In this document: piece by piece, positions 17,917 to 29,400 of the stretch
Numbering within the stretch: position 1 is the stretch's first letter
Layout: the number at the start of each line of letters is the position of its first letter
Assembly (NCBI RefSeq): GCF_003471165.1
Contig: NZ_QRIL01000011.1
Coordinates: 44,789-108,788 of the forward strand
DNA length: 64,000 nt
Direction of reading: 5' to 3'
Origin: Ruminococcus sp. AM22-13
GTDB taxonomy: Bacteria > Bacillota > Clostridia > Lachnospirales > Lachnospiraceae
Notes under the pieces: model-generated
Databases searched by the model: none
Seen by the model: the letters and a program-made list of their open reading frames with translations, nothing else
Told to the model about the DNA's origin: nothing
Made by a program: the position numbers and the translations under genes

Positions 17917-17945
17917 ATTATATAGTTGAAACGATTCATAGTCAA
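17917..17945 (-). promoter_or_regulatory. Operator-containing promoter of the fructoside operon
   Basis: Minus-strand TTGACT (17940-17945) and TATAAT (17917-17922) are separated by 17 bp. The operator TGAATCGTTTCA occupies 17927-17938 within the spacer. A repressor bound there would directly block RNA polymerase. The transcript begins near 17910 and has a leader of about 180 nt. Confidence 0.88.
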
Positions 17946-18057
17946 GAGACAATTATGCTGTTTTTTACTTTTCTAATATTTTCAACAATATTATATATCT
18001 TTTTTTATATATTATGCACAAAGCGCAGTTCTTTTTACAAAATAATAAGAGCAAAAA

Positions 18058-18141
18058 AGAAGCCCTCTGCCTATGCAGAATAGAACAATCTATGTCCGGC
18101 AATCCCGAACTGATTTATCCTGCTTAAAGCAAAAGGCTTCT
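18058..18141 (-). terminator. Multi-hairpin structure ending in a T-run
   Basis: On the minus strand AGAAGCC (18135-18141) pairs with GGCTTCT (18058-18064), which is followed by TTTTTG. Inside are three or four small hairpins, including TCTGC/GCAGA (loop ATAG) and ATAGA/TCTAT (loop TTGT). It lies just after the gene ending at 18155 and would end its transcript. The enclosed multi-branch fold of about 84 nt is larger than an ordinary terminator and could be a small structured RNA. Confidence 0.55.
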
Positions 18142-18154
18142 CCTGTTTATACCA

Positions 18155-19402
18155 TTATGCCTCTTCAGCTTCTCCCTCTTCATAGGACTTCTCCCATATC
18201 TCCGAGAACACTGCCAGAGGGCAGTCCGTCAGGAGACACATAAGAAGGAAACATTCATAAGGATTCACTATGTAGATTTCGCCCATTCCGCATCGAAGCA
18301 GGATGTCCTGAATCTCATCAAGGAAATTCTTGTATCTGTTAAATGGATCATCATCCTCCATCTCCTGCGATACAATAAAAAACTCCAGCGTGATCAGGTC
18401 AAATCGCTCCACCGGGAGTTTGTGGCTAAGGATGTTCGTGATTCTCTGTCTGCTGAAACGCTTCTGGCTGAAATGTTTTGCGAGAATGGAAGCCGACATC
18501 TTTTTCAGATTTCCCATTTTGTTAATCGGAATCCCGCTGCAGATTACTTTTTCCACATCGGACGGTGTGATTCTCTCTGCTGTCCACACTTTATCCCCGC
18601 CTTTTTCCTCCTCATCATGTTGATAAAGTCCGGCGATAATCTGTTTTGCATGATAAAGCAGTCTCGTAAATTCCTGGAATGCCTGGCTTTTCTCGGATAT
18701 CGGATCTACTCGTTTAGCCTTCAGTTTTGCAAGATAATCTATCAGCTTCTCTTCTGTATCCAGATAGAGACTATTTCCGTATAGAACCTGAGTATTATCC
18801 ATTTCTACCGGAGAGAGCGTTTCATATTTCTTCTTTAACTCCTCTGCTTTGTGATATCCCTGCTGGGTACTGTAACAATACCAGTAGATTACCTCATCCG
18901 GATTGTGGAAATCAAAATCCTGCTCTTTTAATACTCTGGTCAGAAAATCCGAAACATCTTCGGCTGTCATTTTTAATCCGAATCCAAGCAGGAAAACGGT
19001 TTCTCTTTTTACTGAAGCCTGATTCAGCCAATTATTGACCAGCGCCGATAATTTCGTTGAGGTAGGATTCATTGACTTGGGGGTATAGGTCTCTTTAAAT
19101 GAATCCAGTATGATTTCCTTATATACCTCCTGTGGAACTTCTGAGAAAGGTTCTTCCAGTTCTGCTCTCTCATAAATGTAACGCTTCAGGTGATCGCCAA
19201 AGGATACCAGCTCCATCTCTTTATATAAATAATGAAAAATAACATCTGAATCCTCATCTTCGAAACTGTCAAGGCTTACTACCTGGCGGAATCTCTGAGC
19301 TGCCCTTCTGGTAAATTCATAATCCTGTACTTTATCAAATGCCACCGTCTGCTCAAAGTCCAGATCCTGCATACGATTTTTCATACTGCCTTCACCTCTC
19401 AT
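18155..19402 (-). CDS. Conserved protein of unknown family in kinase/phosphatase operon
   Basis: A 415-aa soluble, mostly helical, acidic protein. I do not recognise a named domain. Visible features: EQTVAFDKVQDYEFTRRAAQ near the N-terminus, LLGFGLKMTAEDVSDFLTRV near the middle, a KRFSRQRITNILSHKLP stretch and an acidic end (EEGEAEEA). Its ATG overlaps the phosphatase stop (ATGA); a second ATG six codons later is an alternative start. The tight coupling to a PP2C phosphatase and a Ser/Thr kinase suggests it is their substrate, adaptor or effector, which is inference. Confidence 0.75.
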   Translation of the reverse strand: MRGEGSMKNRMQDLDFEQTVAFDKVQDYEFTRRAAQRFRQVVSLDSFEDEDSDVIFHYLYKEMELVSFGDHLKRYIYERAELEEPFSEVPQEVYKEIILDSFKETYTPKSMNPTSTKLSALVNNWLNQASVKRETVFLLGFGLKMTAEDVSDFLTRVLKEQDFDFHNPDEVIYWYCYSTQQGYHKAEELKKKYETLSPVEMDNTQVLYGNSLYLDTEEKLIDYLAKLKAKRVDPISEKSQAFQEFTRLLYHAKQIIAGLYQHDEEEKGGDKVWTAERITPSDVEKVICSGIPINKMGNLKKMSASILAKHFSQKRFSRQRITNILSHKLPVERFDLITLEFFIVSQEMEDDDPFNRYKNFLDEIQDILLRCGMGEIYIVNPYECFLLMCLLTDCPLAVFSEIWEKSYEEGEAEEA

Positions 19403-20214
19403 TTTTTATCTTTCAGATTTTTCATCCATGTTTTTACCATTCGGACCGTATCTAACTTCTGCACTTCGCAAAGCACGATCGTCACATTGTCTCTTCCGCC
19501 TTTATCCAGTGCAGTCTGTAAAAGAGTATCTACCATTTCTGAAAGCCCCAGACCTCCCGACAGAATTTCTTCGATTTCTCTGTCCGAAAGCATATCCGTC
19601 ACCCCATCCGAGCACAGCAGATATTTATAACCTTCTTTATGCTCGATTTCTGCCACAGATGGTTCCAGCATCTGCAGATCCTCGGGAAGTCCCAGATACT
19701 GTGTTAATGGAGCTTTTCCCACCATCGACCTTCCCAGAACATGATCGGTAGAAATCTGGCGCAGTTTATTTTCACCCCAGAGATAGATTCTGCTGTCTCC
19801 GAGATTGCAGGCAAACATAGACTCCGGCGTAAATAGAACCATCGCCATGGTACTGCCCATACTCTGAATATGGTTGTCCGTCCCATAACTGCATACTGCC
19901 TGATTCATCTTCTTACATATTCCATCTATGAACTCTTCCGGGATATCTCTCAGCATTCTTTTATTTGTATTGTAAAATTTTCCAAATTCTTCGGAAGCGA
20001 GAAAAGCTGCTACTTCTCCACAGCTTTCTCCTCCCATGCCGTCAAATACTGCCATTGCCGGTACTCTGCTTCCGGAAATAATCTTCGAACAGATGCCTTT
20101 TGTCCCCTCATTGTTCATTGGGAGGGATTCTCCAAAGCACCAGAAATTATCCTCATTATTTGCCCTGACATTTCCCATATGGCAGGTATATGCACACTCA
20201 ATCTGATACGCCAT
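19399..20214 (-). CDS. PP2C-type Ser/Thr protein phosphatase
   Basis: A 271-aa metal-dependent phosphatase. The PPM motifs are present: NNEDNFW near the N-terminus, VFDGMGGESCGEVAA (metal-binding Asp and Gly), GSTMAMVLF, GDSRIYLW, LLCSDGVTDML and GGRDNVTIVL. Its start lies 17 bases inside the kinase gene, and its stop overlaps the next start, so all three proteins are translationally coupled. It should reverse phosphorylation by the neighbouring kinase. The locus also encodes the unknown 415-aa protein, which is not part of the classic PrkC/PrpC arrangement. Confidence 0.92.
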   Translation of the reverse strand: MAYQIECAYTCHMGNVRANNEDNFWCFGESLPMNNEGTKGICSKIISGSRVPAMAVFDGMGGESCGEVAAFLASEEFGKFYNTNKRMLRDIPEEFIDGICKKMNQAVCSYGTDNHIQSMGSTMAMVLFTPESMFACNLGDSRIYLWGENKLRQISTDHVLGRSMVGKAPLTQYLGLPEDLQMLEPSVAEIEHKEGYKYLLCSDGVTDMLSDREIEEILSGGLGLSEMVDTLLQTALDKGGRDNVTIVLCEVQKLDTVRMVKTWMKNLKDKK

Positions 20215-22246
20215 CGTCTGTCTTTGTACCTTCTCCCTTCAATGCTTTCAGTGAATTATTCCAGTATTTCTCGCCACGTTTTACAAACTCATCATTATCT
20301 GTTTCATTGTCATGGCATTTGCCATTGGAATCGATCCAGCGGATCAGCTCACCGTCATCATAATAATAGTATTCTGAAGTTTCATCATACCAGATATATG
20401 CAAAGAAAAGCCTCTCACCCCAATAGAAATATTCCTCATAAACACCGTCTTCTGACTCTGCCGGGTAAACCAGAGCTTTCATGCATTCGCTTTCAATGTC
20501 CATATTTCCGTCTGACTGCTGAGTAGTCTTAACTCTGCGCAGATATCGTAAAACAGTTCCCTCTGTACCAACCCAGTCATAGCTGTCCAGATTGTCCGTA
20601 ATCGTTGTTGCCTGCTCCTTGATTGTATCCAATGTCTTTGAGAAATCTTTGGAATCAGATTTCGAGGAGCTGTATTTCTTATCCTCCAGAATTGCAATCG
20701 GATTATCTTCCTGATTTGCCTGCTGGTTACGCAGACTTACTTTATAGTAAATGCCTGCCATACCCAGTATTGCTGCTCCTGCTACGATTGCAACCAGTGC
20801 CCTTCGCAACAACTGCTTCTTTCTGCGTCTGCGTTTTCTGGCTTCTACCGCCCTGGCAGATCTCATCGCAACTGTCTCTGATGGTGTTTCCTGAGTAATT
20901 GTACTTCTAACCGCTGAGGCTGTAGCACTCGTATTTCTGACCGTTGAAACTGTAGCACTTGTTGCTGCGCCTGCATTTCGCTGCTGCGTTTTATCTGCTG
21001 ATACAGCAGTCTGTACTGATGCATCTGCTGTTCTCGTCCTATTCGGATTTTGCCCTGATGTAACAGCTGCTGTCTTTCTATTTACGGAACTGCGTGATGG
21101 AGCATCTGATAATCTCTTTCTGTCTGAAATATTTTGTCCACTTGACTGGCTTTTCTTTTTAGACACATTCTGCTCTTGTACATCCCGTATCTCTGATCCC
21201 GTTTTCTTTTCATTTTGGCTCTTTGAGCTCTGTTCGAATGTAATTTGTGGTGTCCTATACCGGTTTCCAACAGTTGATGCAATCTTAGATGAAGGCATCT
21301 CGCTTTGCGATATCTGCCGATTCTTTATAATTCTTCCATTCTTCAGATCATCTAGCGCACGATAAAACTCCTCCGGAGTCTGGTATCTCTCCGCAGGATC
21401 ATAGGCACAGGCTTTCAGAATAATCTGCGCGAACAACTCTCCTGCATCCGCCGGAACGCTCATCTTCTCACCTGCGACACGCTTATTTAATGCATTCTCT
21501 TTATCTCTGTATGTAATAAACTGCTTTTCCAAACTCATAAATGGCAGTCTGTTGTGGTTCATCAATTTGTATAGTACAATTCCAAGGGAGTAAATATCCA
21601 CTCTGCTGTCATATTTCTCGCCCTTATACATCTCCGGAGCCATATAGGAGTAAGTTCCCTTCTTGGAAAATCCGCTCATTGTCCGCTCAAGTTCACGGGC
21701 AATTCCGAAATCTCCAAGCTTAAAATCGCCAAATCTGGATACAAAAATATTCTCCGGCTTGATGTCTCTGTGAATAATCTTAAGTTTCCGGCAATACTCC
21801 AGTGCTTTACTCAGATCCATTCCAAGCTGTATCACTTCATTTTCAGTCAGCTGTTTCTCTGCACAATAATCAATAAAACTGGTAAGATATTCCATTCGTA
21901 TGGAGATTTCCCAGCCTATGGCATCCAGATATTCCATAACCTTGAAGTCTTCTACAGAAACAATATAAGAATTTCCCCGGAAATACTCCATGGTGCTGAT
22001 TTCCTGGATACACTCCTCTACCAGATTCTGAAAATACTGTCTGGTGGACTGGTCATCTCCCGTTTCGGAACGTACACTGTTTAGCTCGCTCTGGCTTCCG
22101 GGTATGTTGATGATCTTAATGGCTGAATAGAAAGATTTTCCACGTTCTGTTCTCTGCGCTTTGTAAACTTTTCCAAAAGAACCTTCGCCGATCTTCTCTA
22201 TGATCTTCCATTCCGGCCATGCCGAAACCGGCAATTCTTTATCCAT
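20198..22246 (-). CDS. Membrane Ser/Thr protein kinase with unusual outer domain
   Basis: A 682-aa eukaryotic-type kinase. The kinase domain covers about 10-290: IGEGSFGKVYKAQ (glycine loop), YSAIKI (Lys), IIHRDIKPENIF (catalytic loop), LGDFGIARE (DFG) and YSYMAPEMY (APE). A long Ser/Thr/Gln-rich linker (about 310-470) precedes a basic stop-transfer sequence and one membrane helix (about 485-507). The outer domain of about 170 residues (YYYYDDGELIRWIDSNGKCH) has no PASTA repeats, so the signal differs from muropeptide-sensing PrkC. First gene of a three-gene coupled operon. Confidence 0.92.
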   Translation of the reverse strand: MDKELPVSAWPEWKIIEKIGEGSFGKVYKAQRTERGKSFYSAIKIINIPGSQSELNSVRSETGDDQSTRQYFQNLVEECIQEISTMEYFRGNSYIVSVEDFKVMEYLDAIGWEISIRMEYLTSFIDYCAEKQLTENEVIQLGMDLSKALEYCRKLKIIHRDIKPENIFVSRFGDFKLGDFGIARELERTMSGFSKKGTYSYMAPEMYKGEKYDSRVDIYSLGIVLYKLMNHNRLPFMSLEKQFITYRDKENALNKRVAGEKMSVPADAGELFAQIILKACAYDPAERYQTPEEFYRALDDLKNGRIIKNRQISQSEMPSSKIASTVGNRYRTPQITFEQSSKSQNEKKTGSEIRDVQEQNVSKKKSQSSGQNISDRKRLSDAPSRSSVNRKTAAVTSGQNPNRTRTADASVQTAVSADKTQQRNAGAATSATVSTVRNTSATASAVRSTITQETPSETVAMRSARAVEARKRRRRKKQLLRRALVAIVAGAAILGMAGIYYKVSLRNQQANQEDNPIAILEDKKYSSSKSDSKDFSKTLDTIKEQATTITDNLDSYDWVGTEGTVLRYLRRVKTTQQSDGNMDIESECMKALVYPAESEDGVYEEYFYWGERLFFAYIWYDETSEYYYYDDGELIRWIDSNGKCHDNETDNDEFVKRGEKYWNNSLKALKGEGTKTDDGVSD

Positions 22247-22398
22247 GCTGCACCTCCTTCTTTGTCTTATATCTATAATACTTTCATTATGATATCAAAA
22301 TCATAAAACAAATCTTCGTCTTATCTGCAAATTATAACACAAAACCCGACTTCTTTGTATTTTTCTCTTTTTATCTCCACTGGAATCTTTTGGTTAAG

Positions 22399-22540
22399 TT
22401 ACTGTTCACTCCGTGCCCAGTAACACGCTTCGCGATGCACAGACTTTATGCTAATCGCATAAAGTCGCGCGGTATGTCTCGGGTTTTCTGTGACCTTCGC
22501 TCACAAAAAACACCTCGCGGGATACTACCTGTGAACAGTA
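22399..22540. repeat. Dispersed palindromic element, copy 1
   Basis: A 142-bp intergenic element bounded by TTACTGTTCAC and GTGAACAGTA. It contains an ACTTTATGC/GCATAAAGT hairpin and a TTTTCTGTGA/TCACAAAAA hairpin. Copy 2 is at 34627-34766 and a short relic at 41330-41378. The second hairpin differs in sequence but keeps its pairing between copies. The rest of the 22247-22683 gap holds the kinase leader, with a possible TATAAT at about 22335-22340 (minus strand), and the rpoC terminator. Confidence 0.85.
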
Positions 22541-22564
22541 CTTGGTTAAATCTTTTATAATATC

Positions 22565-22613
22565 AAAAAGAGAACTACCATACCAGCAATTCTGTCAGTA
22601 TAATAGTCCTCTT
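22565..22613 (-). terminator. rpoC terminator
   Basis: On the minus strand AAGAGGACTA and TAGTTCTCTTTTT form an imperfect long stem with inner ATAC/GTAT and CAG/CTG pairs. It is about 70 bases after the rpoC stop codon and ends the rpoBC transcript. Confidence 0.8.
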
Positions 22614-22683
22614 ATCATTCATATTAAAGCGAATATTCGCAATTCAATCAATCCAGATAAAAATCCTGTGCCGAAATCAGGAA

Positions 22684-25600
22684 TTATTCGTTATCTTCTG
22701 TATCATCAGCATCTTCCACATCATCAGCTTCATCTGCATCAAATTCTTCAATATCGAATTCTTCCTCTTCCGGAAGTTCTTCATCCATTGTGATCATCTC
22801 ATCGTCTTTGATCTCTTCATCCTGAAGTTCCTCTGCTGTTTCTTCAACAGGAGCTTCTGGCTCAGGCATTGTACTGTTCAGTCTTACATCTCTGTAACGC
22901 TTCATACCAGTACCAGCCGGGATCAGTTTACCGATGATTACGTTCTCTTTCAGACCGATCAACGGGTCAACTTTGCCCTTGATAGCAGCCTCTGTCAGAA
23001 CCTTAGTTGTTTCCTGGAAGGAAGCGGCTGACAGGAAGGAGTTTGTAGCAAGAGATGCCTTGGTGATACCAAGCATAACCTGTTTTCCATCTGCAGGCTG
23101 TTTGCCTTCTTTTTCCATCTGTTCGTTAACATCCTCATATTCAAGGAAGTCAACCAGTGTTCCAGGAAGGAATTCTGTATCTCCGTTATCTTCGATACGG
23201 ATCTTCTTCAGCATCTGACGAACAATAACTTCGATATGCTTATCACTGATCTCAACACCCTGGAGACGATATACACGCTGTACTTCACGGATCATGTAAT
23301 CCTGAACTGCACGTACACCCTTGATTCTCAGGATATCATGCGGATTTACGCTACCTTCTGTAAGCTCATCACCGGCTTCAAGAATCTGTCCGTCTGTGAT
23401 CTTGATACGGGATCCGTAAGGAATAAGGTAAGTCTTGGATTCACCTGTTTCCTGATCTGTAACGATAACTTCACGTTTCTTCTTAGTGTCATTGATAACA
23501 GCAACACCAGGAATCTCTGTGATGATGGCAAGACCTTTCGGCTTTCTTGCCTCGAAAAGCTCCTCGACACGAGGAAGACCCTGTGTGATATCTCCACCGG
23601 CAACACCACCACTATGGAATGTACGCATGGTAAGCTGTGTACCAGGCTCACCGATAGACTGTGCTGCGATGATACCAACAGATTCACCAACCTGAACAGC
23701 TTCACCTGTTGCAAGGTTCGCACCGTAACATTTCGCACAGATACCAACTTTACATTTACATGTAAGAATTGTACGGATCTTAACTCTCTCGATAGATCCG
23801 CCAGTCTGGTTGTCCACGCCTTCTTTCATGATACGGGCTGCACGTTTTGGTGTGATCATATGGTTAGCTTTAACGATAACTTCGCCATCTTTATTCTTAA
23901 TTGTCTCACAGGAGAAACGACCTGTGATACGCTCCTGAAGTCCTTCGATCTCTTCTTTACCGTCTGTAAAGGATTCTACATACATACCTGAGATCTCATC
24001 TCTGTTCTCACAGCAGTCTGTCTCACGTACGATCAGATCCTGAGAAACGTCAACCATACGTCTTGTCAGGTAACCTGAATCGGCTGTACGAAGAGCGGTA
24101 TCGGACATACCTTTTCGAGCTCCATGCGCAGACATGAAGTATTCCAGTACGTCAAGACCTTCACGGAAGTTTGACTTGATAGGCAGCTCGATTGTGTGAC
24201 CGGTTGTATCGGCCATCAGTCCTCGCATACCTGCAAGCTGTTTGATCTGTTTATCGGAACCACGGGCACCGGAGTCAGCCATCATAAAGATGTTGTTGTA
24301 TTTATCAAGTCCGGACAACAGAGCATGTGTCAGCTCATCGTCAGTCTTCTTCCATGTATCAACAACTTCTTTGTAACGCTCTTCTTCAGTGATAAGACCA
24401 CGTTTGTAGTTCTTTGTGATAAGGTCTACAGTATCCTGGGCCTGTTTGATCATTTCCGGTTTCTGAGGCGGAACGGTCATATCGGCGATGGCAACAGTCA
24501 TGGCTGCACGTGTGGAATATTTATAACCTGTAGCTTTGATTGCATCAAGAACCTCAGCAGTCTTTGTAGCACCGTGAGTATTGATAACTTTTTCAAGAAT
24601 CTGTTTCAGCTGTTTCTTAGCTACCAGGAAGTCAACCTCAAGAAGAAGTTCATTTCCTGGAATACTTCTGTCTACGAAACCAAGATCCTGAGGAAGGATT
24701 TCGTTGAACAGGAAACGTCCAAGTGTAGATTCTACTGTACCGGTCAGAACAGTTCCGTCCGGCATTGTCTTGCTGCAGCGAACGTGAATTCTGGACTGCA
24801 GTGTGATTACTTTATTTTCATAAGCAAGGATTGCTTCGTTTACACTCTTGAAATATTTGCCTTCACCCTTGTTTCCAGGTCTTTCCTGTGTCAGATAGTA
24901 GATACCAAGTACCATATCCTGTGAAGGAACGGCTACAGGACCACCATCAGAAGGTTTCAGCAGGTTGTTCGGTGATAACAGAAGGAAACGGCACTCTGCC
25001 TGTGCTTCCTGTGAAAGCGGAAGATGTACGGCCATCTGGTCACCATCGAAGTCAGCGTTGAACGCAGTACAAACCAGCGGATGCAGTTTGATTGCTTTAC
25101 CTTCTACAAGGATCGGTTCGAATGCCTGGATACCAAGACGGTGCAGTGTAGGTGCACGGTTCAGCATAACCGGGTGTTCTTTGATTACATCTTCCAGAAC
25201 ATCCCATACAGCCGGCTCCAGCTTCTCAACCATTTTCTTAGCGTTCTTAATATTGTGTGCAGTTCCGTTTGCAACAAGCTCTTTCATAACGAATGGTTTG
25301 AACAGCTCAATTGCCATTTCTTTCGGAAGACCACACTGGTAAATCTTAAGTTCCGGTCCTACGACGATAACGGAACGTCCGGAATAGTCAACTCGTTTAC
25401 CAAGAAGGTTCTGACGGAAACGTCCGGATTTACCTTTCAGCATATCAGAAAGAGATTTCAGGGCTCTGTTTCCAGGACCTGTTACAGGACGTCCACGACG
25501 ACCATTGTCTATCAGGGCATCAACTGCTTCCTGAAGCATACGTTTCTCGTTACGAACAATGATATCCGGTGCACCTAACTCCAGAAGTCTCTTCAGACGG

Positions 25601-26424
25601 TTGTTACGATTGATGATTCTTCTGTAAAGGTCATTTAAGTCAGATGTTGCGAAACGTCCACCATCCAGCTGAACCATCGGACGAAGGTCTGGCGGGATTA
25701 CAGGGATAACAGTCATGATCATCCACTCAGGACGGTTTCCTGACTCACGGAAAGATTCTACAACTTCGAGACGTTTGATGATTCTCGCACGTTTCTGTCC
25801 GGTAGCATCTTTTAATTCTTTCTTAAGTTCTGCGGAATCTTTCTCAAGATCGATTGCTTCGAGAAGCTCTTTGATAGATTCTGCACCCATACCTACGCGG
25901 AAATTATATCCGTAAGCCTCGCGGGCATCCTGATATTCTCTCTCTGTAAGTACCTGTTTGTACTGGAGTCCGGAATCTGCCGGATCCAGTACGATATAGT
26001 TTGCAAAGTAAAGAACTTTCTCCAGAGTTCTCGGAGAAATGTCAAGGATCAGACCCATACGGGACGGAATTCCTTTAAAATACCAGATGTGGGATACCGG
26101 AGCAGCCAGCTCGATATGTCCCATACGCTCTCTACGTACAGAAGATTTGGTAACTTCTACACCACATCTGTCGCAGACAACGCCTTTATAGCGAATCTTT
26201 TTGTACTTTCCACAGTGGCACTCCCAGTCCTTGCTCGGTCCAAAGATTCTCTCACAGAAAAGTCCGTCTTTCTCCGGTTTCAAGGTACGGTAGTTGATGG
26301 TCTCAGGTTTTAAAACCTCGCCTCTTGACCACTCTCTGATTTTCTCAGGGGACGCCAGTCCGATTTTGATGGCATCGAAAGTCATTGGCTGATATGTTTC
26401 ATTGGCGTTAGTTGTTTCTGCCAT
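22684..26424 (-). CDS. rpoC: RNA polymerase subunit beta'
   Basis: A 1246-aa catalytic subunit. Visible landmarks are the N-terminal zinc ribbon ([20 protein letters not shown]), the catalytic [13 protein letters not shown] loop with three Mg-binding Asp, the bridge-helix region, the second zinc site [13 protein letters not shown], and a strongly acidic tail ([20 protein letters not shown]). It follows rpoB by 17 bases and is co-transcribed with it. No insertions or breaks are evident. Confidence 0.99.
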   Translation of the reverse strand: MAETTNANETYQPMTFDAIKIGLASPEKIREWSRGEVLKPETINYRTLKPEKDGLFCERIFGPSKDWECHCGKYKKIRYKGVVCDRCGVEVTKSSVRRERMGHIELAAPVSHIWYFKGIPSRMGLILDISPRTLEKVLYFANYIVLDPADSGLQYKQVLTEREYQDAREAYGYNFRVGMGAESIKELLEAIDLEKDSAELKKELKDATGQKRARIIKRLEVVESFRESGNRPEWMIMTVIPVIPPDLRPMVQLDGGRFATSDLNDLYRRIINRNNRLKRLLELGAPDIIVRNEKRMLQEAVDALIDNGRRGRPVTGPGNRALKSLSDMLKGKSGRFRQNLLGKRVDYSGRSVIVVGPELKIYQCGLPKEMAIELFKPFVMKELVANGTAHNIKNAKKMVEKLEPAVWDVLEDVIKEHPVMLNRAPTLHRLGIQAFEPILVEGKAIKLHPLVCTAFNADFDGDQMAVHLPLSQEAQAECRFLLLSPNNLLKPSDGGPVAVPSQDMVLGIYYLTQERPGNKGEGKYFKSVNEAILAYENKVITLQSRIHVRCSKTMPDGTVLTGTVESTLGRFLFNEILPQDLGFVDRSIPGNELLLEVDFLVAKKQLKQILEKVINTHGATKTAEVLDAIKATGYKYSTRAAMTVAIADMTVPPQKPEMIKQAQDTVDLITKNYKRGLITEEERYKEVVDTWKKTDDELTHALLSGLDKYNNIFMMADSGARGSDKQIKQLAGMRGLMADTTGHTIELPIKSNFREGLDVLEYFMSAHGARKGMSDTALRTADSGYLTRRMVDVSQDLIVRETDCCENRDEISGMYVESFTDGKEEIEGLQERITGRFSCETIKNKDGEVIVKANHMITPKRAARIMKEGVDNQTGGSIERVKIRTILTCKCKVGICAKCYGANLATGEAVQVGESVGIIAAQSIGEPGTQLTMRTFHSGGVAGGDITQGLPRVEELFEARKPKGLAIITEIPGVAVINDTKKKREVIVTDQETGESKTYLIPYGSRIKITDGQILEAGDELTEGSVNPHDILRIKGVRAVQDYMIREVQRVYRLQGVEISDKHIEVIVRQMLKKIRIEDNGDTEFLPGTLVDFLEYEDVNEQMEKEGKQPADGKQVMLGITKASLATNSFLSAASFQETTKVLTEAAIKGKVDPLIGLKENVIIGKLIPAGTGMKRYRDVRLNSTMPEPEAPVEETAEELQDEEIKDDEMITMDEELPEEEEFDIEEFDADEADDVEDADDTEDNE

Positions 26425-26441
26425 GTATTCTTTCCCCTTTC

Positions 26442-29400
26442 TTACTCTTCGTCATTGTCTTCAAGAACTTCATCCAGTTCATTGAAGTCGTCTTCCTCAT
26501 CTTCGTCCTCTTCAACGTCAACGAGTTCTTCTCCGTCAAACTCCTGCTTTGTATAGCCGTGTTTGCCGTAGTCTTCTTCTCTGTCGTGATGTCTTCTTGA
26601 ATCTCCCTCGATGACAGAACGAAGGTCTGTGTCACCGTAGTCTACAGATTCGAGAAGATGTACTTCTGTATTGTCATCCTTGAGTACCTTCACGTCCAGA
26701 CCAAGAGACTGAAGCTCTTTTAAGAGAACCTTGAAGGATTCCGGAATACCCGGCTCAGGAATATTGTCACCTTTGATGATTGCTTCGTATGTCTTAACAC
26801 GGCCAACAACATCATCGGACTTAACTGTCAGGATCTCCTGCAGTGTGTAAGATGCACCGTAAGCTTCCAGTGCCCAAACCTCCATCTCACCGAAACGCTG
26901 TCCACCGAACTGAGCTTTACCACCCAGAGGCTGCTGTGTTACCAGAGAGTAAGGACCTGTAGAACGTGCATGGATCTTATCGTCTACCAGGTGATGCAGT
27001 TTCAGATAGTGCATGTGACCGATTGTTACAGGGCTGTCGAAATATTCGCCTGTACGTCCGTCACGAAGACGCACTTTACCATCTCTGGAGATCGGAACGC
27101 CTTTCCACAGTGCTCTGTGGGCTTTATTCTCATCCAGATACTGCATTACATCCGGTGCTAAAATATCTTTATATTTCTCACGGAACTCTTCGAAATCTTC
27201 TGTGTTTACATAGTCATTTGCAAGTTCCAGTGTATCCTGGATATCATGCTCATTGGCACCCTGGAAAATAGGTGTGGCAACATTAAATCCAAGTGCTTTC
27301 GCAGCAAGGCTTAAGTGAATCTCCAGGACCTGTCCGATATTCATTCGGGAAGGCACACCCAGAGGGTTCAGCACGATATCAAGAGGACGTCCGTTCGGAA
27401 GGAATGGCATATCTTCTACAGGAAGTACACGGGAAACAACACCCTTGTTACCGTGACGTCCGGCCATCTTATCACCAACGGAAATCTTTCTCTTCTGTGC
27501 GATATAGATACGTACGGACTGGTTTACACCAGGGGACATCTCATCGCCATTCTCTCTTGTAAATACCTTGGCATCTACGACAATACCGTATTCACCATGA
27601 GGTACTTTCAGAGAAGTATCACGTACTTCACGTGCTTTCTCACCGAAGATCGCACGGAGAAGTCTCTCTTCTGCAGTAAGCTCTGTCTCTCCCTTAGGAG
27701 TAACCTTACCAACAAGGATATCACCGGCACGAACTTCTGCACCGATACGGATGATACCACGTTCATCAAGATCCTTCAGTGCGTCATCGCCGACACCAGG
27801 AACATCACGTGTGATCTCTTCCGGTCCGAGTTTGGTATCACGGGCTTCTGCCTCATATTCTTCAATATGAACAGATGTATAAACATCGTCCATAACAAGT
27901 CTTTCGCTAAGAAGTACAGCATCCTCGTAGTTGTAGCCTTCCCATGTCATAAATCCGATCAGCGGGTTCTTACCAAGAGCAAGCTCTCCGTTTGCTGTGG
28001 AAGGACCATCTGCGATAACCTGTCCGGCCTCTACGTGTTCACCCTGGAATACGATTGGCTTCTGGTTGTAGCAGTTACTCTGGTTACTTCTTAAGTATTT
28101 AGTCAGATGATAATCATCTTTTGTACCATCATCGTTCTTGATGCTGATATCTGTAGATGTGGAACGAAGTACAGTACCGGATTTCTTTGCAACTACGCAG
28201 ACGCCGGAGTCAACTGCTGTCTTCACTTCCATACCTGTACCAACTACAGGAGCTTCCGTTGTCAGAAGCGGTACGGCCTGACGCTGCATGTTTGATCCCA
28301 TCAGCGCACGGTTAGCATCGTCGTTCTGCAGGAACGGAATCAGAGCAGTAGCAACGGAGAATACCATACGAGGAGATACGTCCATGTAATCGAACATATG
28401 ACGCTCATACTCCTGAGTCTCTTCGCGGAAACGACCGGATACATTCTTATGAACGAAATGTCCTTCTTCGTCCAGAGGCTCGTTGGCCTGTGCTACATGG
28501 TAATTATCCTCTTCATCAGCGGTCATATATACAACCTCATCTGTTACACGAGGATTCTTAGGATCTGTTTTGTCGATCTTACGGTAAGGTGCCTCGATAA
28601 ATCCGTACTGATTGATTCTTGCATAAGATGCAAGGGAGTTGATCAGACCGATGTTAGGACCTTCAGGGGTCTCAACAGGGCACATTCTTCCGTAATGGGA
28701 GTAATGGACATCTCGAACCTCGAATCCGGCTCTGTCTCGTGACAGACCGCCAGGTCCCAGGGCGGAAAGACGTCTCTTATGGGTCAGCTCACCAAGAGGA
28801 TTGTTCTGATCCATGAACTGTGACAGCTGGGAAGAACCGAAGAACTCTTTCACTGCTGCAGTTACAGGTTTGATATTGATTAAGGACTGCGGAGAAATAT
28901 TGTCCGTATCCTGTGTTGTCATTCTCTCACGAACCACACGTTCCAGTCTGGAAAGACCGATTCTGTACTGGTTCTGAAGCAGCTCACCTACCGCACGGAT
29001 ACGACGGTTTCCAAGGTGGTCGATATCATCGGCATTGCCAAGGCCATATTCCAGATGCATATTGTAGTTGATAGAAGCAAAGATGTCTTCTTTTGTGATA
29101 TGCTTCGGAATCAGATCGTGGATATCTCTGTGGATCGCTGCGATTCTGTCTTCTAATGTGTCATTTTCTTCCAGAATATTCTCGAGAACAGGGTAGTATA
29201 CTGATTCTGTAACACCGATGCTCTTCGGATCTTCGATCTCCGGAAGGTAGTGGCGGATATCCACCATTAAGTTGGAAAGAACCTTGATTCTGCGTTCTTC
29301 CTCGCCAAGGATCCATACATATGGAACGGCGCTGTTCTGGATGGTATTTGCCATTTCTTTTGTTACAACAGCTCCCTCTTCTGCCAGGATCTCGCCTGTA

